A stretch of 64,000 nucleotides of DNA from Couchioplanes azureus (GCF_014648355.1 NZ_BMQY01000004.1:173924-237923), one strand, 5' to 3'. Positions 40,113 through 48,420 are shown, counted from the stretch's first letter. A program made the numbers and translations. Notes: generated by a model from the sequence alone, not told the origin.

Positions 40113-41771
40113 TTGTCTCGTCCGCGCCGCATCGCCGCGGGGGCCGTCACCGGCCTCTGCGCGCTGGTCGTCTTCCTCGCCCTGGTGGTTCCCGAGCAGA
40201 TCACCCGGCTGCCCGCCGGTGCCTCGCCCTGGGCCGCTCTGGTGCGGCTGCCCGTGGAGGCGCTGCTCGCCGCCGCCGTGCTGGTCGTGCTGCCGGCGCG
40301 GGCGCGGGTGGTCACCGCGAGCGTGATCGGTGGGTCGCTGGGGGTGCTCACCGTCGTGAAGATCATCGACGTGGGGTTCCTCACCGTGCTGGACCGGCCC
40401 TTCGACCCGGTGCTGGACTGGCCGCTGTTCGCCGACGCGTACCGCTTCGTCCGCGACTCGTTCGGCACCGCGGGGGCCGTCGGCGCGGCCGCCGGGGCCG
40501 TGCTGCTGGCCGCCGGCCTGCCGACCGGCATGGTGTTCGCCGTACGGCGGCTGGCCGCGGTCGCGGCCCGGCACGACGGGGTGGCCCGCGCGGGCGTGGG
40601 CGTCGCCACGGTGGCGTGGCTGGCGCTGGCGCTGCTGGGCACGTCCCTGGTGCCGGGGCTGTACGTCGCCTCCGACAGCGCCGCCGTGCTGGCGCGCGAG
40701 CAGGTGCTGCGGGTGCCCGCCGCGGTCCACGACCGCAAGCAGTTCACCGCGGAGGCGGCCACCGACGCGTTCCGGGACACGCCGCCGGACGCGCTGCTCA
40801 CCGGGCTGCGCGGCAAGGATGTGATCTTCGCGTTCGTGGAGAGCTACGGCCGGTCGGCGATCGAGGATCCCCGGCTGAGCCGCCAGGTCGACCCGGTGCT
40901 GGCGGCCGGCACGGCGCGGCTGGCCGCCGCCGGGTACGCCGCCCGCAGCGGCTTCCTGACCTCGCCGACCACGAGCGGCGGCAGCTGGCTGGCGCACGCG
41001 ACCCTGCACTCCGGGGTGTGGATCGACAACGAGCAGCGCTACCGGGACCTGGTCTCGGGGGACCGGCTCACCCTGACCGGCGCGTTCGGAAAGGCGGGTG
41101 CCTGGCGCACCGTCGGGGTCGAGCCGGGCATCACGTTCGACTGGCCCGAGAGCCGGTTCTACGGCTTCGACCGGCTCTACGACTCGCGCACCCTGGGCTA
41201 TGCGGGGCCGTCGTTCGGCTGGGCGCCGGTGCCGGACCAGTTCACCCTGAAGGCGTTCACCGACAGCGAGTACGCCCGCCCGGGACGCGCACCGCTGATG
41301 GCCGAGATCACGCTGGTGTCCAGCCACACGCCGTGGGCGCCGATCCCGTCCCTGGTCGGCTGGGACGAGATCGGCGACGGCGCGCTCTACCGCGAGCAGC
41401 ACGCGCGGGGCCGGGAGGCCGGCGAGGTGTGGAAGAGCCCCGCGCAGGTACGCACCGAGTACGCCGCGTCGATCGCGTACTCGATCGGCAGCGTGGTGTC
41501 CTGGATCCGCGAGTACGGCGACGACGATCTCGTGCTGGTGCTGCTCGGCGACCACCAGCCGGCCCCGATCGTGGTGGGCAACCGGGCCAGCCACGACGTG
41601 CCGGTGACCGTCGTGGCGCACGACCGTACGGTGCTGGACCGGATCTCCGGGTGGGGCTGGACCGAGGGGCTCGAGCCCGCCCCGCAGGCACCGGTGTGGC
41701 GGATGGACGCGTTCCGGGACAAGTTCCTGACCGCGTTCGGTCCCGGGGCGCGCCGGCCTACTGCTCGGTGA
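40113..41771 (+). CDS. Sulfatase-like membrane hydrolase/transferase
   Basis: A 552-aa protein with about five membrane helices in the first 190 residues and an extracellular alkaline-phosphatase-superfamily domain (VIFAFVESYGRSAIEDPRL, TSPTTSGGSWLAHATLHSG, VLVLLGDHQPAP). The layout resembles LtaS/phosphoglycerol transferase-like enzymes, so a cell-envelope polymer is a likely substrate. The TTG start has AAGGA nine bases upstream. Its 3' end overlaps the convergent fabH gene by 14 bases. Confidence 0.84.
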   Translation: MSRPRRIAAGAVTGLCALVVFLALVVPEQITRLPAGASPWAALVRLPVEALLAAAVLVVLPARARVVTASVIGGSLGVLTVVKIIDVGFLTVLDRPFDPVLDWPLFADAYRFVRDSFGTAGAVGAAAGAVLLAAGLPTGMVFAVRRLAAVAARHDGVARAGVGVATVAWLALALLGTSLVPGLYVASDSAAVLAREQVLRVPAAVHDRKQFTAEAATDAFRDTPPDALLTGLRGKDVIFAFVESYGRSAIEDPRLSRQVDPVLAAGTARLAAAGYAARSGFLTSPTTSGGSWLAHATLHSGVWIDNEQRYRDLVSGDRLTLTGAFGKAGAWRTVGVEPGITFDWPESRFYGFDRLYDSRTLGYAGPSFGWAPVPDQFTLKAFTDSEYARPGRAPLMAEITLVSSHTPWAPIPSLVGWDEIGDGALYREQHARGREAGEVWKSPAQVRTEYAASIAYSIGSVVSWIREYGDDDLVLVLLGDHQPAPIVVGNRASHDVPVTVVAHDRTVLDRISGWGWTEGLEPAPQAPVWRMDAFRDKFLTAFGPGARRPTAR

Positions 41772-42798
41772 GCACCGCCTCCACGCCGGGCCAGGTCAGC
41801 AACGTCGACCCCCAGGTCAGGCCGCCGCCGAAGGAGGTCATCAGCAGGCGGTGGCCGGCGGCCAGCGAACCGTCGCGGACCGCGTCGGCCAGCGCCAGCG
41901 GGATCGACGCGGCGCCGGTGTTGCCCACGCTCGCGACGTTGCCGAGCCGGCGTTGCTCGCCGACCCCGACCTCCTCGGCGACCCGGTCGAGGATGCGCTG
42001 GTTGGCCTGGTGCGCCACGAACCGGTCGACATCGGCGACCGCGACGCCCGCCGCGTCCAGCACGCGCAGCGACGAGCGGGTCATGTGGATCACCGCCCGC
42101 CGGTAGACCTCCTGTCCGGACACCGCCCAGTAGAGGTCGTCGTACGCGTCGTCGCCGCTCGGCGGGCAGCCCGCGGCGCTGCGGGCCCGCTGCCGGCTGC
42201 CGCCCGACTCGATCCGGATCAGGTCGGCGTGGCCGCCGTCGCTGCCCAGGTCGAACGGGCCGACGGCGCCCGGCTCGCCGGGGCTGCCGGCGCGCAGCAC
42301 CACGGCGCCCGCACCGTCGCCGAACAGGATCGCCGGCCCGCGGTCCTGCGGCGTGCGGCGCAGGAAGTACGAGTTGGTCTCCGCGCCCACGAGCAGCACC
42401 CGCTGCGCGATGCCCGCCGTGATCAGCCCGGCGCAGGTCGCCAGCCCGTAGACGAATCCGCTGCACACGGCGGCGAGGTCGAACGCGGCCGCCGGGGCGA
42501 CGCCGGCGCGCCAGGCGACCTCGGGGGCGGTCGCCGGGCTGAGCCGGTCCGGGGTGGTGGTGGCCACCACGACCGCGTCGGCGCTGTCCGTGCCGGCGGA
42601 CTTCAGGGCGTTGCGGGCCGCCGTGCTGGCCAGGTCGGCGGTGGTGGTGCCGGGGTCGACGACGTGGCGCCGGGCGATGCCGGTGCGCCGGCGGATCCAC
42701 TCGTCGGTGACACCCAGTTCCGCTTCCAGCTCCGCGTTGGGTACAGTACGCGTCGGTAACACTGCACCGAGACCCTCCACAACGGCCGCTGCCTGCAT
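41758..42798 (-). CDS. fabH: 3-oxoacyl-ACP synthase III (KASIII)
   Basis: A 346-aa condensing enzyme with the complete triad C112 (AAVCSGFVYG), H263 (VAHQANQRI) and N293 (VGNTGAAS). The N-terminal TDEWIRRRTGIARRH is typical of FabH. It starts fatty acid, or a specialised acyl chain, by condensing acyl-CoA with malonyl-ACP. It is not beside fabD/acpP/fabF, so it may be a second, dedicated copy. ATG start preceded by GGAGAG. Confidence 0.93.
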   Translation of the reverse strand: MQAAAVVEGLGAVLPTRTVPNAELEAELGVTDEWIRRRTGIARRHVVDPGTTTADLASTAARNALKSAGTDSADAVVVATTTPDRLSPATAPEVAWRAGVAPAAAFDLAAVCSGFVYGLATCAGLITAGIAQRVLLVGAETNSYFLRRTPQDRGPAILFGDGAGAVVLRAGSPGEPGAVGPFDLGSDGGHADLIRIESGGSRQRARSAAGCPPSGDDAYDDLYWAVSGQEVYRRAVIHMTRSSLRVLDAAGVAVADVDRFVAHQANQRILDRVAEEVGVGEQRRLGNVASVGNTGAASIPLALADAVRDGSLAAGHRLLMTSFGGGLTWGSTLLTWPGVEAVLTEQ

Positions 42799-42963
42799 GC
42801 TCTCTCCTTCGCACCGTGGGGCGTCGCCACCCCAGAATGGTCTGCGTCCCGGGGAGCCGGCACACCGATACACACCCCCGGGCCCGAAATCCGCCATCCG
42901 TGGCTCGTTCCGGGCGCAGAAAACCGATGGTGGTCGTCCGCCGGCCGCCACTACGGTCGGGCC

Positions 42964-43314
42964 ATGGGATCACGCACCATCCGAGTCACCGTACGCGGCG
43001 CGTTCGCCGACCTGAGCGCCGAGCAGCGTGCCGCCCTGCTGGTCGACGCCGCCGCGCACGACGTCGCGTTCGCCGCGTTCACGGCCGAGGGCTCGCTGAC
43101 CTACGACATCGCGGCCCGCCCCTTCTTCACGTTCCGCTTCGCCGGCACCGTCGACGACGAGCGCGACATCCCGGCGGTGGCGGCCCGCGCCGAGGCCGCG
43201 GCGGTGCGGTGGCTGACCTCGCACGGGTACGCGTACAAGAACCTCACCGCGCAGGCCGTCGACATGTCGCAGACGCCGCTGGGCAAGCGCGGCCGCCGCG
43301 AGGCCGCCCGCTAG
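42964..43314 (+). CDS. DUF6204 family protein
   Basis: A 116-aa soluble protein, RTIRVTVRGAFADLSAEQRA, LTYDIAARPFFTFRFAG and a basic C-terminus. I recognise the pattern of the actinobacterial DUF6204 family, of unknown function. Its stop overlaps the end of the convergent acetyltransferase gene by four bases. Confidence 0.82.
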   Translation: MGSRTIRVTVRGAFADLSAEQRAALLVDAAAHDVAFAAFTAEGSLTYDIAARPFFTFRFAGTVDDERDIPAVAARAEAAAVRWLTSHGYAYKNLTAQAVDMSQTPLGKRGRREAAR

Positions 43315-43793
43315 CGCGGCCGCAGGTGCAGGTGCGCGTCGTACGGGAACGGGTGCTCGGCGGCGTACGTCTGCGCGTACGCGTAGCCGGTCTTGACCGC
43401 GACCCGGCAGGAGCCGGCGTTGCCGACCTGGTGGAGCAGCCGCAGCTCGGCCAGCTCGGGAAACTCGGCGAACGCCCAGCCGGTGAGGGTCGTCAGCGCG
43501 GCTGAGGCGACACCCTGCCCGCGGGCCGCCGCGGCCGTCCAGTAGCCGACCTCCCCGCCGGGCTGTTTCAGCACGGCGTGCCCCAGCAGCCGCCGCCCGT
43601 CGAGCACCGCGAAGGCGTAGCGGGTGCCGGCCGCCCAGCCCTCGTGCTGAGCCTGCAGCCAGGCGCCCGCCGTGGCCTCGTCGGACACCCGCAGCGACGT
43701 CCAGCGGCGCAGCTCCGCATCGGTGGCCACGGCGATCAGGGCCGCCGCGTCGCTGTCGCGCCAGGGGCGCAGGGTGAGCCCGTCGTTCTCCAT
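43311..43793 (-). CDS. GNAT family N-acetyltransferase
   Basis: A 160-aa acetyltransferase of the RimJ/RimL type. LTLRPWRDSDAAALIAV forms the N-terminus and GYWTAAAARGQGVASAALTT contains the acetyl-CoA motif Q/R-x-x-G-x-A. LRLLHQVGNAGSCRVAVKTG matches the conserved asparagine region. The upstream side faces a 66-bp divergent region with two GTCAAC-N5-GTTGAC operators shared with the Clp-N/HTH gene, so it may be under that regulator. Confidence 0.88.
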   Translation of the reverse strand: MENDGLTLRPWRDSDAAALIAVATDAELRRWTSLRVSDEATAGAWLQAQHEGWAAGTRYAFAVLDGRRLLGHAVLKQPGGEVGYWTAAAARGQGVASAALTTLTGWAFAEFPELAELRLLHQVGNAGSCRVAVKTGYAYAQTYAAEHPFPYDAHLHLRPR

Positions 43794-43808
43794 GAGCCCG
43801 GAGCGTAC

Positions 43809-43829
43809 GCGTCAACCGGTCGTTGACGC
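43809..43829. promoter_or_regulatory. Operator 1, GTCAAC-N5-GTTGAC
   Basis: Perfect 8-bp arms GCGTCAAC / GTTGACGC around CGGTC, 16 bp upstream of the acetyltransferase start codon. Confidence 0.75.
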
Positions 43830-43838
43830 TGCCCGCAT

Positions 43839-43857
43839 CGTCAACCTAGAGTTGACG
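43839..43857. promoter_or_regulatory. Operator 2, GTCAAC-N5-GTTGAC
   Basis: Perfect 7-bp arms CGTCAAC / GTTGACG around CTAGA, ending two bases before the Clp-N/HTH start codon. It leaves no room for a normal ribosome-binding site, which suggests a leaderless message. Confidence 0.75.
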
Positions 43858-43859
43858 GT

Positions 43860-44540
43860 ATGACGCAGCTCTCGCCGCCGGTCCGGCTCGACGACCTCAT
43901 CCACACCATCACCGCCAACCGCCCCGACGCCCCGCTCGACCGGCTCTCCGACGCGGTCCTGCTCGCCGACCACCTCGGCGAGCTCGCCGACCACCTCATC
44001 GGCCACTTCGTCGACCAGGCCCGCCGCTCCGGCGCCTCCTGGACCGACATCGGCCGCAGCATGGGCGTCTCCAAGCAGGCCGCCCAGAAACGCTTCGTCC
44101 CCAAGGCCGACCTCGACCCCTCGCAGGGCTTCAGCCGCTTCACCGACGACGCCCGCGCCACCGTCGTCGGCGCGATGACCGCCGCCCGCGCCACCGGCCA
44201 CCCGGAGATCCACCCCGCCCACCTGCTGCTCGGGCTGCTCGACGTGCCCGGCGCCACCGCACACGCCGCGCTCGGCGACTTCGGCACCGTCCGCGAGGCC
44301 GCCCACGCCGAGCTGCCCGAGGCCCCCGGCGGCACCCTGCCCGAGCTGATCCCGTTCGACGCCCGCTCCCGCAAGGTGCTCGAGCTCACCTTCCGCGAGG
44401 CCCTGCGCCTCGGCGACGACAGCGTCGACACCGGCCACCTCCTGCTCGCCATGCTCGAGGAGGCCCACGGCGGCGGCGTGCTCGGCGGCCTCGGCCTCGA
44501 CAAGGCCGCGGTCGAGGCGGCGCTTCAGTCCGCCAGATAG
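43860..44540 (+). CDS. HTH plus Clp N-terminal domain regulator
   Basis: A 226-aa protein. Residues about 55-80 form an HTH (GASWTDIGRSMGVSKQAAQK). Residues about 86-226 are a double Clp N-domain (FTDDARATVVGAMTAARATG, HPAHLLLGLLD, RKVLELTFREALRLGDDSVD) without ATPase modules. Such proteins probably sense misfolded protein or Clp substrates and regulate transcription. Two identical-type dyads immediately upstream point to autoregulation. The 3' end overlaps the convergent UPF0303 gene by 16 bases. Confidence 0.86.
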   Translation: MTQLSPPVRLDDLIHTITANRPDAPLDRLSDAVLLADHLGELADHLIGHFVDQARRSGASWTDIGRSMGVSKQAAQKRFVPKADLDPSQGFSRFTDDARATVVGAMTAARATGHPEIHPAHLLLGLLDVPGATAHAALGDFGTVREAAHAELPEAPGGTLPELIPFDARSRKVLELTFREALRLGDDSVDTGHLLLAMLEEAHGGGVLGGLGLDKAAVEAALQSAR

Positions 44541-44992
44541 GTCTCGATCGCCTCGACCACCAGCGCGTGGTCGTCGGCCTGCGGCAAACCCGACACCGTC
44601 ACCACGCCGACCACCCCCACACCGTCCACGCGAACGGGGAAAGCCCCGCCGTGCGCCGCATAGTCGGCCGGGTCCACCCCGTACTTCGCGTCCAGGGCGT
44701 CGCCCTTGGCCGCCAGCCGCCGGCCCACCAGGTACGACGACGCCGCGAACCGTTCCACCACCCGTACCTTGCGGGCGATCCAATGATCGTTGTCCGCCGT
44801 GCTGCCCGGCAGCGCCGCATGGAACAGCTGCTGGGCACCGCGCCGGATGTCGATCGCCACCGGCAGGTCACGGCCGGTGGCCAGATCGACCAGCAGGCTG
44901 CCCAGATGCCACGCGTCCGCGTTGTCGAAACGGTCGAACGTCAGGCGCCGCTCCTGCTCCTCGAGCCGGTCGATCAGATCCTCGTCGGTCAT
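44525..44992 (-). CDS. UPF0303 / GlcG-HbpS-like protein
   Basis: A 155-aa protein with WHLGSLLVDLATGRDLPVAI, ERFAASSYLVGRRLAAKGD and GGAFPVRVDGVGVVGVVTVS, the UPF0303 fold often annotated as a heme-degrading or heme-binding domain. Biochemical function is uncertain. It is 20 bp downstream of a 27-aa membrane peptide gene and probably co-transcribed with it. ATG start at 44992. Confidence 0.86.
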   Translation of the reverse strand: MTDEDLIDRLEEQERRLTFDRFDNADAWHLGSLLVDLATGRDLPVAIDIRRGAQQLFHAALPGSTADNDHWIARKVRVVERFAASSYLVGRRLAAKGDALDAKYGVDPADYAAHGGAFPVRVDGVGVVGVVTVSGLPQADDHALVVEAIETYLAD

Positions 44993-45012
44993 CCGCCCAT
45001 TCTGGAGCAAGA

Positions 45013-45096
45013 TCAGCCCCGGCGGCGGCGCAACCAGATCGCCACCAGCCCGATCAGCACGAACACCGTCGCCGAGCAGCACACCGCCTTGAACAC
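45013..45096 (-). CDS. 27-aa single-helix membrane protein
   Basis: GTG start seven bases after a perfect Shine-Dalgarno core GGAGG (GGAGGTGA). It encodes MFKAVCCSATVFVLIGLVAI followed by WLRRRRG: one membrane helix with a positively charged end. The excellent ribosome-binding site makes it likely real despite its size. It precedes the UPF0303 gene. Confidence 0.6.
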   Translation of the reverse strand: MFKAVCCSATVFVLIGLVAIWLRRRRG

Positions 45097-45121
45097 GAGC
45101 TCACCTCCGTACTCTTGATCC

Positions 45122-45922
45122 GTGCGCCTGGCCACCTTCAACCTGCTGCACGGCAGGTCCCTCTCCGACGGCAACGTACACGCCGACCGCGTCGCCGCCG
45201 CCGTCGCCGACCTCGACGCCGACGTCCTCGGCCTGCAGGAGGTCGACCGTGCCCAGCCCCGCAGCGGCCACCTCGACCTCACCGCCATCGCCGCCGAGGC
45301 CCTCGGCGCGAGCGCCCACCGCTTCGCCGCCGCCATCGCCGGCACGCCGGGGGAGACCTGGCAACCCTGGCGCTGCGAGGACGACAACGTCCACCCGCTC
45401 TACGGCATCGCCCTGATCAGCCGCTACCCGGTGGCCCGCTGGCAGATCACCCAGCTGCCCGCCGCCCCGGTCCGCTCCCCGGTCTGGGCCCCCGGACCCG
45501 ACGGCGGCCTGCTGCTGCTCAAGGACGAGCCCCGGGTCCTGATCGCGGCCGTCCTCGACGCGCCCACCGGGCCGATGACCGTCGCCACCACCCACCTGTC
45601 GTTCGTACCGGGCTGGAACATCCGCCAGCTGCGCGCCGCCGTGCGCGTCCTGCGGTCGCTGCCCGCGCCCCGCGTCCTGCTCGGCGACCTCAACATGCCC
45701 GCCGGACCGGTCCGCGCCTTCACCGGATGGCGCGCCCTCGCCCGCCGGCCCACCTATCCCAGCCCGGCGCCGCGGGCGCAGCTCGACCACGTCCTGGCCG
45801 ACCCCCGAGGCGCCGCCCGGCTCGGCCGGGTGGTGCAGATCCGCACCCCGGCCGCCGCCGTCTCGGACCACCGCCCGCTGGTCGTGCACCTCGACCCGCC
45901 GCTTCACACCGCCCGCTCGTAG
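45122..45922 (+). CDS. Endonuclease/exonuclease/phosphatase family protein
   Basis: A 266-aa EEP-superfamily hydrolase. Motifs are ATFNLLHGRS, LGLQEVDRAQPRSG (catalytic Glu), VATTHLSFVPGWNIRQ, VLLGDLNMPA (Asp-x-Asn) and VSDHRPLVVHL (Asp-His). The substrate may be a nucleic acid or phosphoester lipid. No signal peptide is present. GTG start; the end overlaps the convergent acetyltransferase by 19 bases. Confidence 0.9.
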   Translation: MRLATFNLLHGRSLSDGNVHADRVAAAVADLDADVLGLQEVDRAQPRSGHLDLTAIAAEALGASAHRFAAAIAGTPGETWQPWRCEDDNVHPLYGIALISRYPVARWQITQLPAAPVRSPVWAPGPDGGLLLLKDEPRVLIAAVLDAPTGPMTVATTHLSFVPGWNIRQLRAAVRVLRSLPAPRVLLGDLNMPAGPVRAFTGWRALARRPTYPSPAPRAQLDHVLADPRGAARLGRVVQIRTPAAAVSDHRPLVVHLDPPLHTARS

Positions 45923-46392
45923 ATCGTCTCCAGGCCGTCCACCTCGTCCCACTGCTCACCGACGCGCGCGAAACCGAACCCCGCGATCGTCGCCAGCGAC
46001 GCCGCATTGTCCGGACGGATGCTCGCCCGGACCACCCGTACCCGGGGGTCACCCTCGGCCCGCCGGATCAGCTCCGCGAGCATCGCCCTGGCGAAACCCC
46101 TTCGCCGGTACGCCGGATCGACCGAGTAGCCGACCTCCACCCGCCCCTCGCCGTCCGGAGGCCCGTGGAAGCCCCCGTGGCCGACCACCCGGCCGTCGGC
46201 CACCGCCACCCGCGCCACCCACTCCGCGGCCGCCGGATCCCGCTCGACGTCGCCCAGCCGCAGTTCCCACAGCCACTTCTCGCCCTGGATCCACGCCGAC
46301 AGCGGCACGCCCGCCGCCGCGCTCGCCGCCTCCAGGTCCTCCGCGACCAGGGCGCGCAACGCCGCCACCGGCAGCCGTACGAACGTGATCAC
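45904..46392 (-). CDS. GNAT family N-acetyltransferase
   Basis: A 162-aa acetyltransferase with EWVARVAVADGRVVGHGGF, YSVDPAYRRRGFARAMLAEL and the end motif FGFARVGEQWDEVDGLETIY. It is clearly related to the GNAT half of the SDR fusion at 29461-30798 (GEQWD-EDGLE-YE shared). GTG at 46392 is preferred (GGGG five bases upstream); GTG at 46398 or an upstream ATG at 46419 are possible. Confidence 0.88.
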   Translation of the reverse strand: MITFVRLPVAALRALVAEDLEAASAAAGVPLSAWIQGEKWLWELRLGDVERDPAAAEWVARVAVADGRVVGHGGFHGPPDGEGRVEVGYSVDPAYRRRGFARAMLAELIRRAEGDPRVRVVRASIRPDNAASLATIAGFGFARVGEQWDEVDGLETIYERAV

Positions 46393-46406
46393 CGCCACCC
46401 CGCTTT

Positions 46407-46427
46407 CGATTGTGCACAACCTAATTG
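46407..46427. promoter_or_regulatory. OhrR-type operator
   Basis: ATTGTGCACAACCTAATT contains the perfect dyad TTGTGCACAA (46410-46419), typical of OhrR boxes, 26 bp before the marR-type gene and just upstream of the divergent acetyltransferase. Confidence 0.7.
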
Positions 46428-46445
46428 CGTACTACCGTTCAGCGC

Positions 46446-46883
46446 ATGGATCAGAGCACCGGCCTCGAACAGATGATCTGCTTCGAGCTGTACGCCGCCT
46501 CCCGCGCGATGACCAGCCTCTACCGGCCGGCGCTCGACACCCACGGCATCACCTACCCCCAGTACGTCGCCCTGCGCGTCATCTGGCACCGCGGCCGCAT
46601 CACCGTCCGCGACCTCGGCACCGCCCTGCGCCTCGACAGCGGCACCCTCTCACCCCTGCTCAAACGCCTCGAAAGCCAGGGACTCATCCGCCGCGAACGC
46701 GGCACCGACGACGAACGCGTCGTCTGGATCAGCGCCACCCCCGCCGGCACCGCACTGGAACAGCAGGTCGCCGACCTGCCCCAGCGCCTCGCCTGCGCCC
46801 TCGACCTCACCATCGAGGACTTCACCACCCTGCAACACCTGCTCAGCCGCATCCGCGGCGCCGCAGCCACCACCCCCAGCTGA
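46446..46883 (+). CDS. ohrR: Organic hydroperoxide regulator OhrR (MarR family)
   Basis: A 145-aa MarR-type repressor. The peroxide-sensing cysteine lies in MICFELYAASRAMTSLYRP near the N-terminus; the winged helix includes GTALRLDSGTLSPLLKRLE and the wing RRERGTDDERVVWI. Oxidation of the cysteine releases the repressor from its operator. It precedes its target ohr by 14 bp on the same strand. ATG start. Confidence 0.95.
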   Translation: MDQSTGLEQMICFELYAASRAMTSLYRPALDTHGITYPQYVALRVIWHRGRITVRDLGTALRLDSGTLSPLLKRLESQGLIRRERGTDDERVVWISATPAGTALEQQVADLPQRLACALDLTIEDFTTLQHLLSRIRGAAATTPS

Positions 46884-46897
46884 ACGGGAGACCCCTC

Positions 46898-47317
46898 ATG
46901 CAGGCCCTCTACACCGCCTCCGCCACCGCCACCGGAGACGGCCGCAGCGGACGCACCCGCTCCAGCGACGGCGTCCTCGACCTGGAGCTCGCCGTCCCCA
47001 AGGAGCTCGGCGGGCCCGGCGGCCAGCAGACCAACCCCGAGCAGCTCTTCGCCGCCGGCTACGCCGCCTGCTTCCACAGCGCCCTCAAGCTCGTCGCGGG
47101 CAAGCAGAAGATCACCCTCACCGACACCGCCATCACCGTCGACGTCGGCATCGGCCCCAACAGCACCGGCGGCTTCGGCCTCACGGTCGCCATCGAAGCC
47201 GAACTGCCCGGCATCGACGAGGCCACCGCCCGGCAGCTCCTCGACGCCGCCCACCACGTCTGCCCGTACAGCAACGCCACCCGCGGCAACGTCGACGTCA
47301 ACCTCACCCTCGCCTGA
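46898..47317 (+). CDS. ohr: Organic hydroperoxide resistance protein Ohr
   Basis: A 139-aa thiol peroxidase of the Ohr/OsmC family. The catalytic cysteines are in GYAACFHSAL and HHVCPYSNATRGN, with QTNPEQLFAAGY preceding the first. It reduces organic hydroperoxides with dihydrolipoyl or other thiols. It forms an operon with ohrR and ends at a strong terminator. Confidence 0.96.
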   Translation: MQALYTASATATGDGRSGRTRSSDGVLDLELAVPKELGGPGGQQTNPEQLFAAGYAACFHSALKLVAGKQKITLTDTAITVDVGIGPNSTGGFGLTVAIEAELPGIDEATARQLLDAAHHVCPYSNATRGNVDVNLTLA

Positions 47318-47324
47318 CACACCC

Positions 47325-47356
47325 GGTCCCGGGCGCGCCCCCTCGCGCCCGGGACC
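47325..47356. terminator. Terminator between ohr and the recombinase gene
   Basis: 13-bp perfect stem (47325-47337 / 47344-47356) with a 6-nt loop between the convergent genes. Confidence 0.8.
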
Positions 47357-47359
47357 GCC

Positions 47360-48313
47360 CTACGGCAAGCGCCCCAGCGCCCGGTTCGTCCGGTTGGCCC
47401 GCACCGCCGCCCGCTGCTGCGCCGCCGTCACCTCGATATACCCCTGCGACGTCGTCAACGAGGCATGCCCCAGCAACCGCATGATCTCCGACGCGTTCGC
47501 CCCGTCCTCCGCCAGCCGCGTCGCGAACGTGTGCCGCAACGCATGCAACTGCGCACCCCGCGGCACCCGGTCCGACACCCCCGCCCGCCGGAAACACGAC
47601 TGCACCAGATACTGCAGGCCACCCCGGCGCAGCGGCGCACCCCGCCGATCCACCAGCAACGGATCCTCCGGGCGTACCCGCCCGAACCGCAGCCGCCGGC
47701 TCTCCACATAGCGCGCCACCACCGCATCCAGCTCCGGCTCGACCGGCACCGTCCGCGGCCGCCCACCCTTGCCCGCCACCTCCACCCGCCGCTCACCCGG
47801 GCGCCCCACCAGCGAACCGGCCCGCAGCGCGAGCAACTCGGACAGCCGCAAACCCGCACACAACGCCAGCGCCAGCACCGCCACGTCCCGCTCCGGCCAC
47901 GGATCCCGCTGCCGCTCGTCGGCGCGGTTCACCGCCTCCAGCAGCCGCTCCGGAGTGTCCTCGCCGCGCAGGGGCTTGGGGGAGGGCACCGACATCCGCG
48001 GCTTGCCGACCGCCGGCATCGGATTGCCGGCGACCACGCCGTCGACGACCAGGAAGCCGAAGAACGAGTTCCAGCTCGACCAGGCGCGGTAGACCGAGGC
48101 AGGGGAGCGGCCGGCGGCGAACGTCGCGAAGGCCGCGCGCAGGGTACGGGGGGAGAGGTCGCGAAGAGTGACGTGCTCGCCGAGCAGGCGCAGGACGGCG
48201 TGCAGGTCACGGCGGTAGGCGAGGAGGGTGTGCTCGGACGGCTTACGCACGGCCCGCGCGGCGAGGAACTCTTCGATCAGGCTTTCGACCGGAATGTCTT
48301 GTTCATCCTGCAT
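47360..48313 (-). CDS. Xer-type tyrosine recombinase
   Basis: A 317-aa recombinase, the length of XerC/XerD. The N-terminal SAM-like core-binding domain (SEHTLLAYRRDLHAVLRLL) is followed by a catalytic domain with Arg in AGLRLSELLALR, Lys in VAGKGGRPRTVPV, HxxR in LHALRHTFATRL, His in LLGHASLTTSQ and nucleophile Tyr in GYIEV. The start ATG lies inside a dif-like palindrome. No phage genes are nearby. With a dif site 450 bp upstream it may act in terminus resolution or use its own site. Confidence 0.93.
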   Translation of the reverse strand: MQDEQDIPVESLIEEFLAARAVRKPSEHTLLAYRRDLHAVLRLLGEHVTLRDLSPRTLRAAFATFAAGRSPASVYRAWSSWNSFFGFLVVDGVVAGNPMPAVGKPRMSVPSPKPLRGEDTPERLLEAVNRADERQRDPWPERDVAVLALALCAGLRLSELLALRAGSLVGRPGERRVEVAGKGGRPRTVPVEPELDAVVARYVESRRLRFGRVRPEDPLLVDRRGAPLRRGGLQYLVQSCFRRAGVSDRVPRGAQLHALRHTFATRLAEDGANASEIMRLLGHASLTTSQGYIEVTAAQQRAAVRANRTNRALGRLP

Positions 48314-48332
48314 AAGGAATATTATGCAGGAA
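48305..48332. repeat. dif-like palindrome over the recombinase start codon
   Basis: 11-bp arms matching at 10 of 11 positions around the centre GGAATA, with inner ends GCATAA / TTATGC. The arrangement 11-6-11 and CATAA/TTATG equals a Xer core site. The recombinase ATG (48313-48311) is inside the left arm, so binding would also block its expression. Confidence 0.7.
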
Positions 48333-48420
48333 ACTCCCGTCTGGCGGGGTGTCGGGTTCTGTCCTTCGCGTCCTTCGAGCTCGTCGTGGCTGCTGGCGTA
48401 GGCGCTTTGCTGGCGTCGCA

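Noticed and set aside
47360-48313. Integrase as evidence of a prophage or ICE
   Set aside because: No phage structural, replication or conjugation genes, and no tRNA or att duplication nearby. The Xer-type length and dif neighbourhood fit better.
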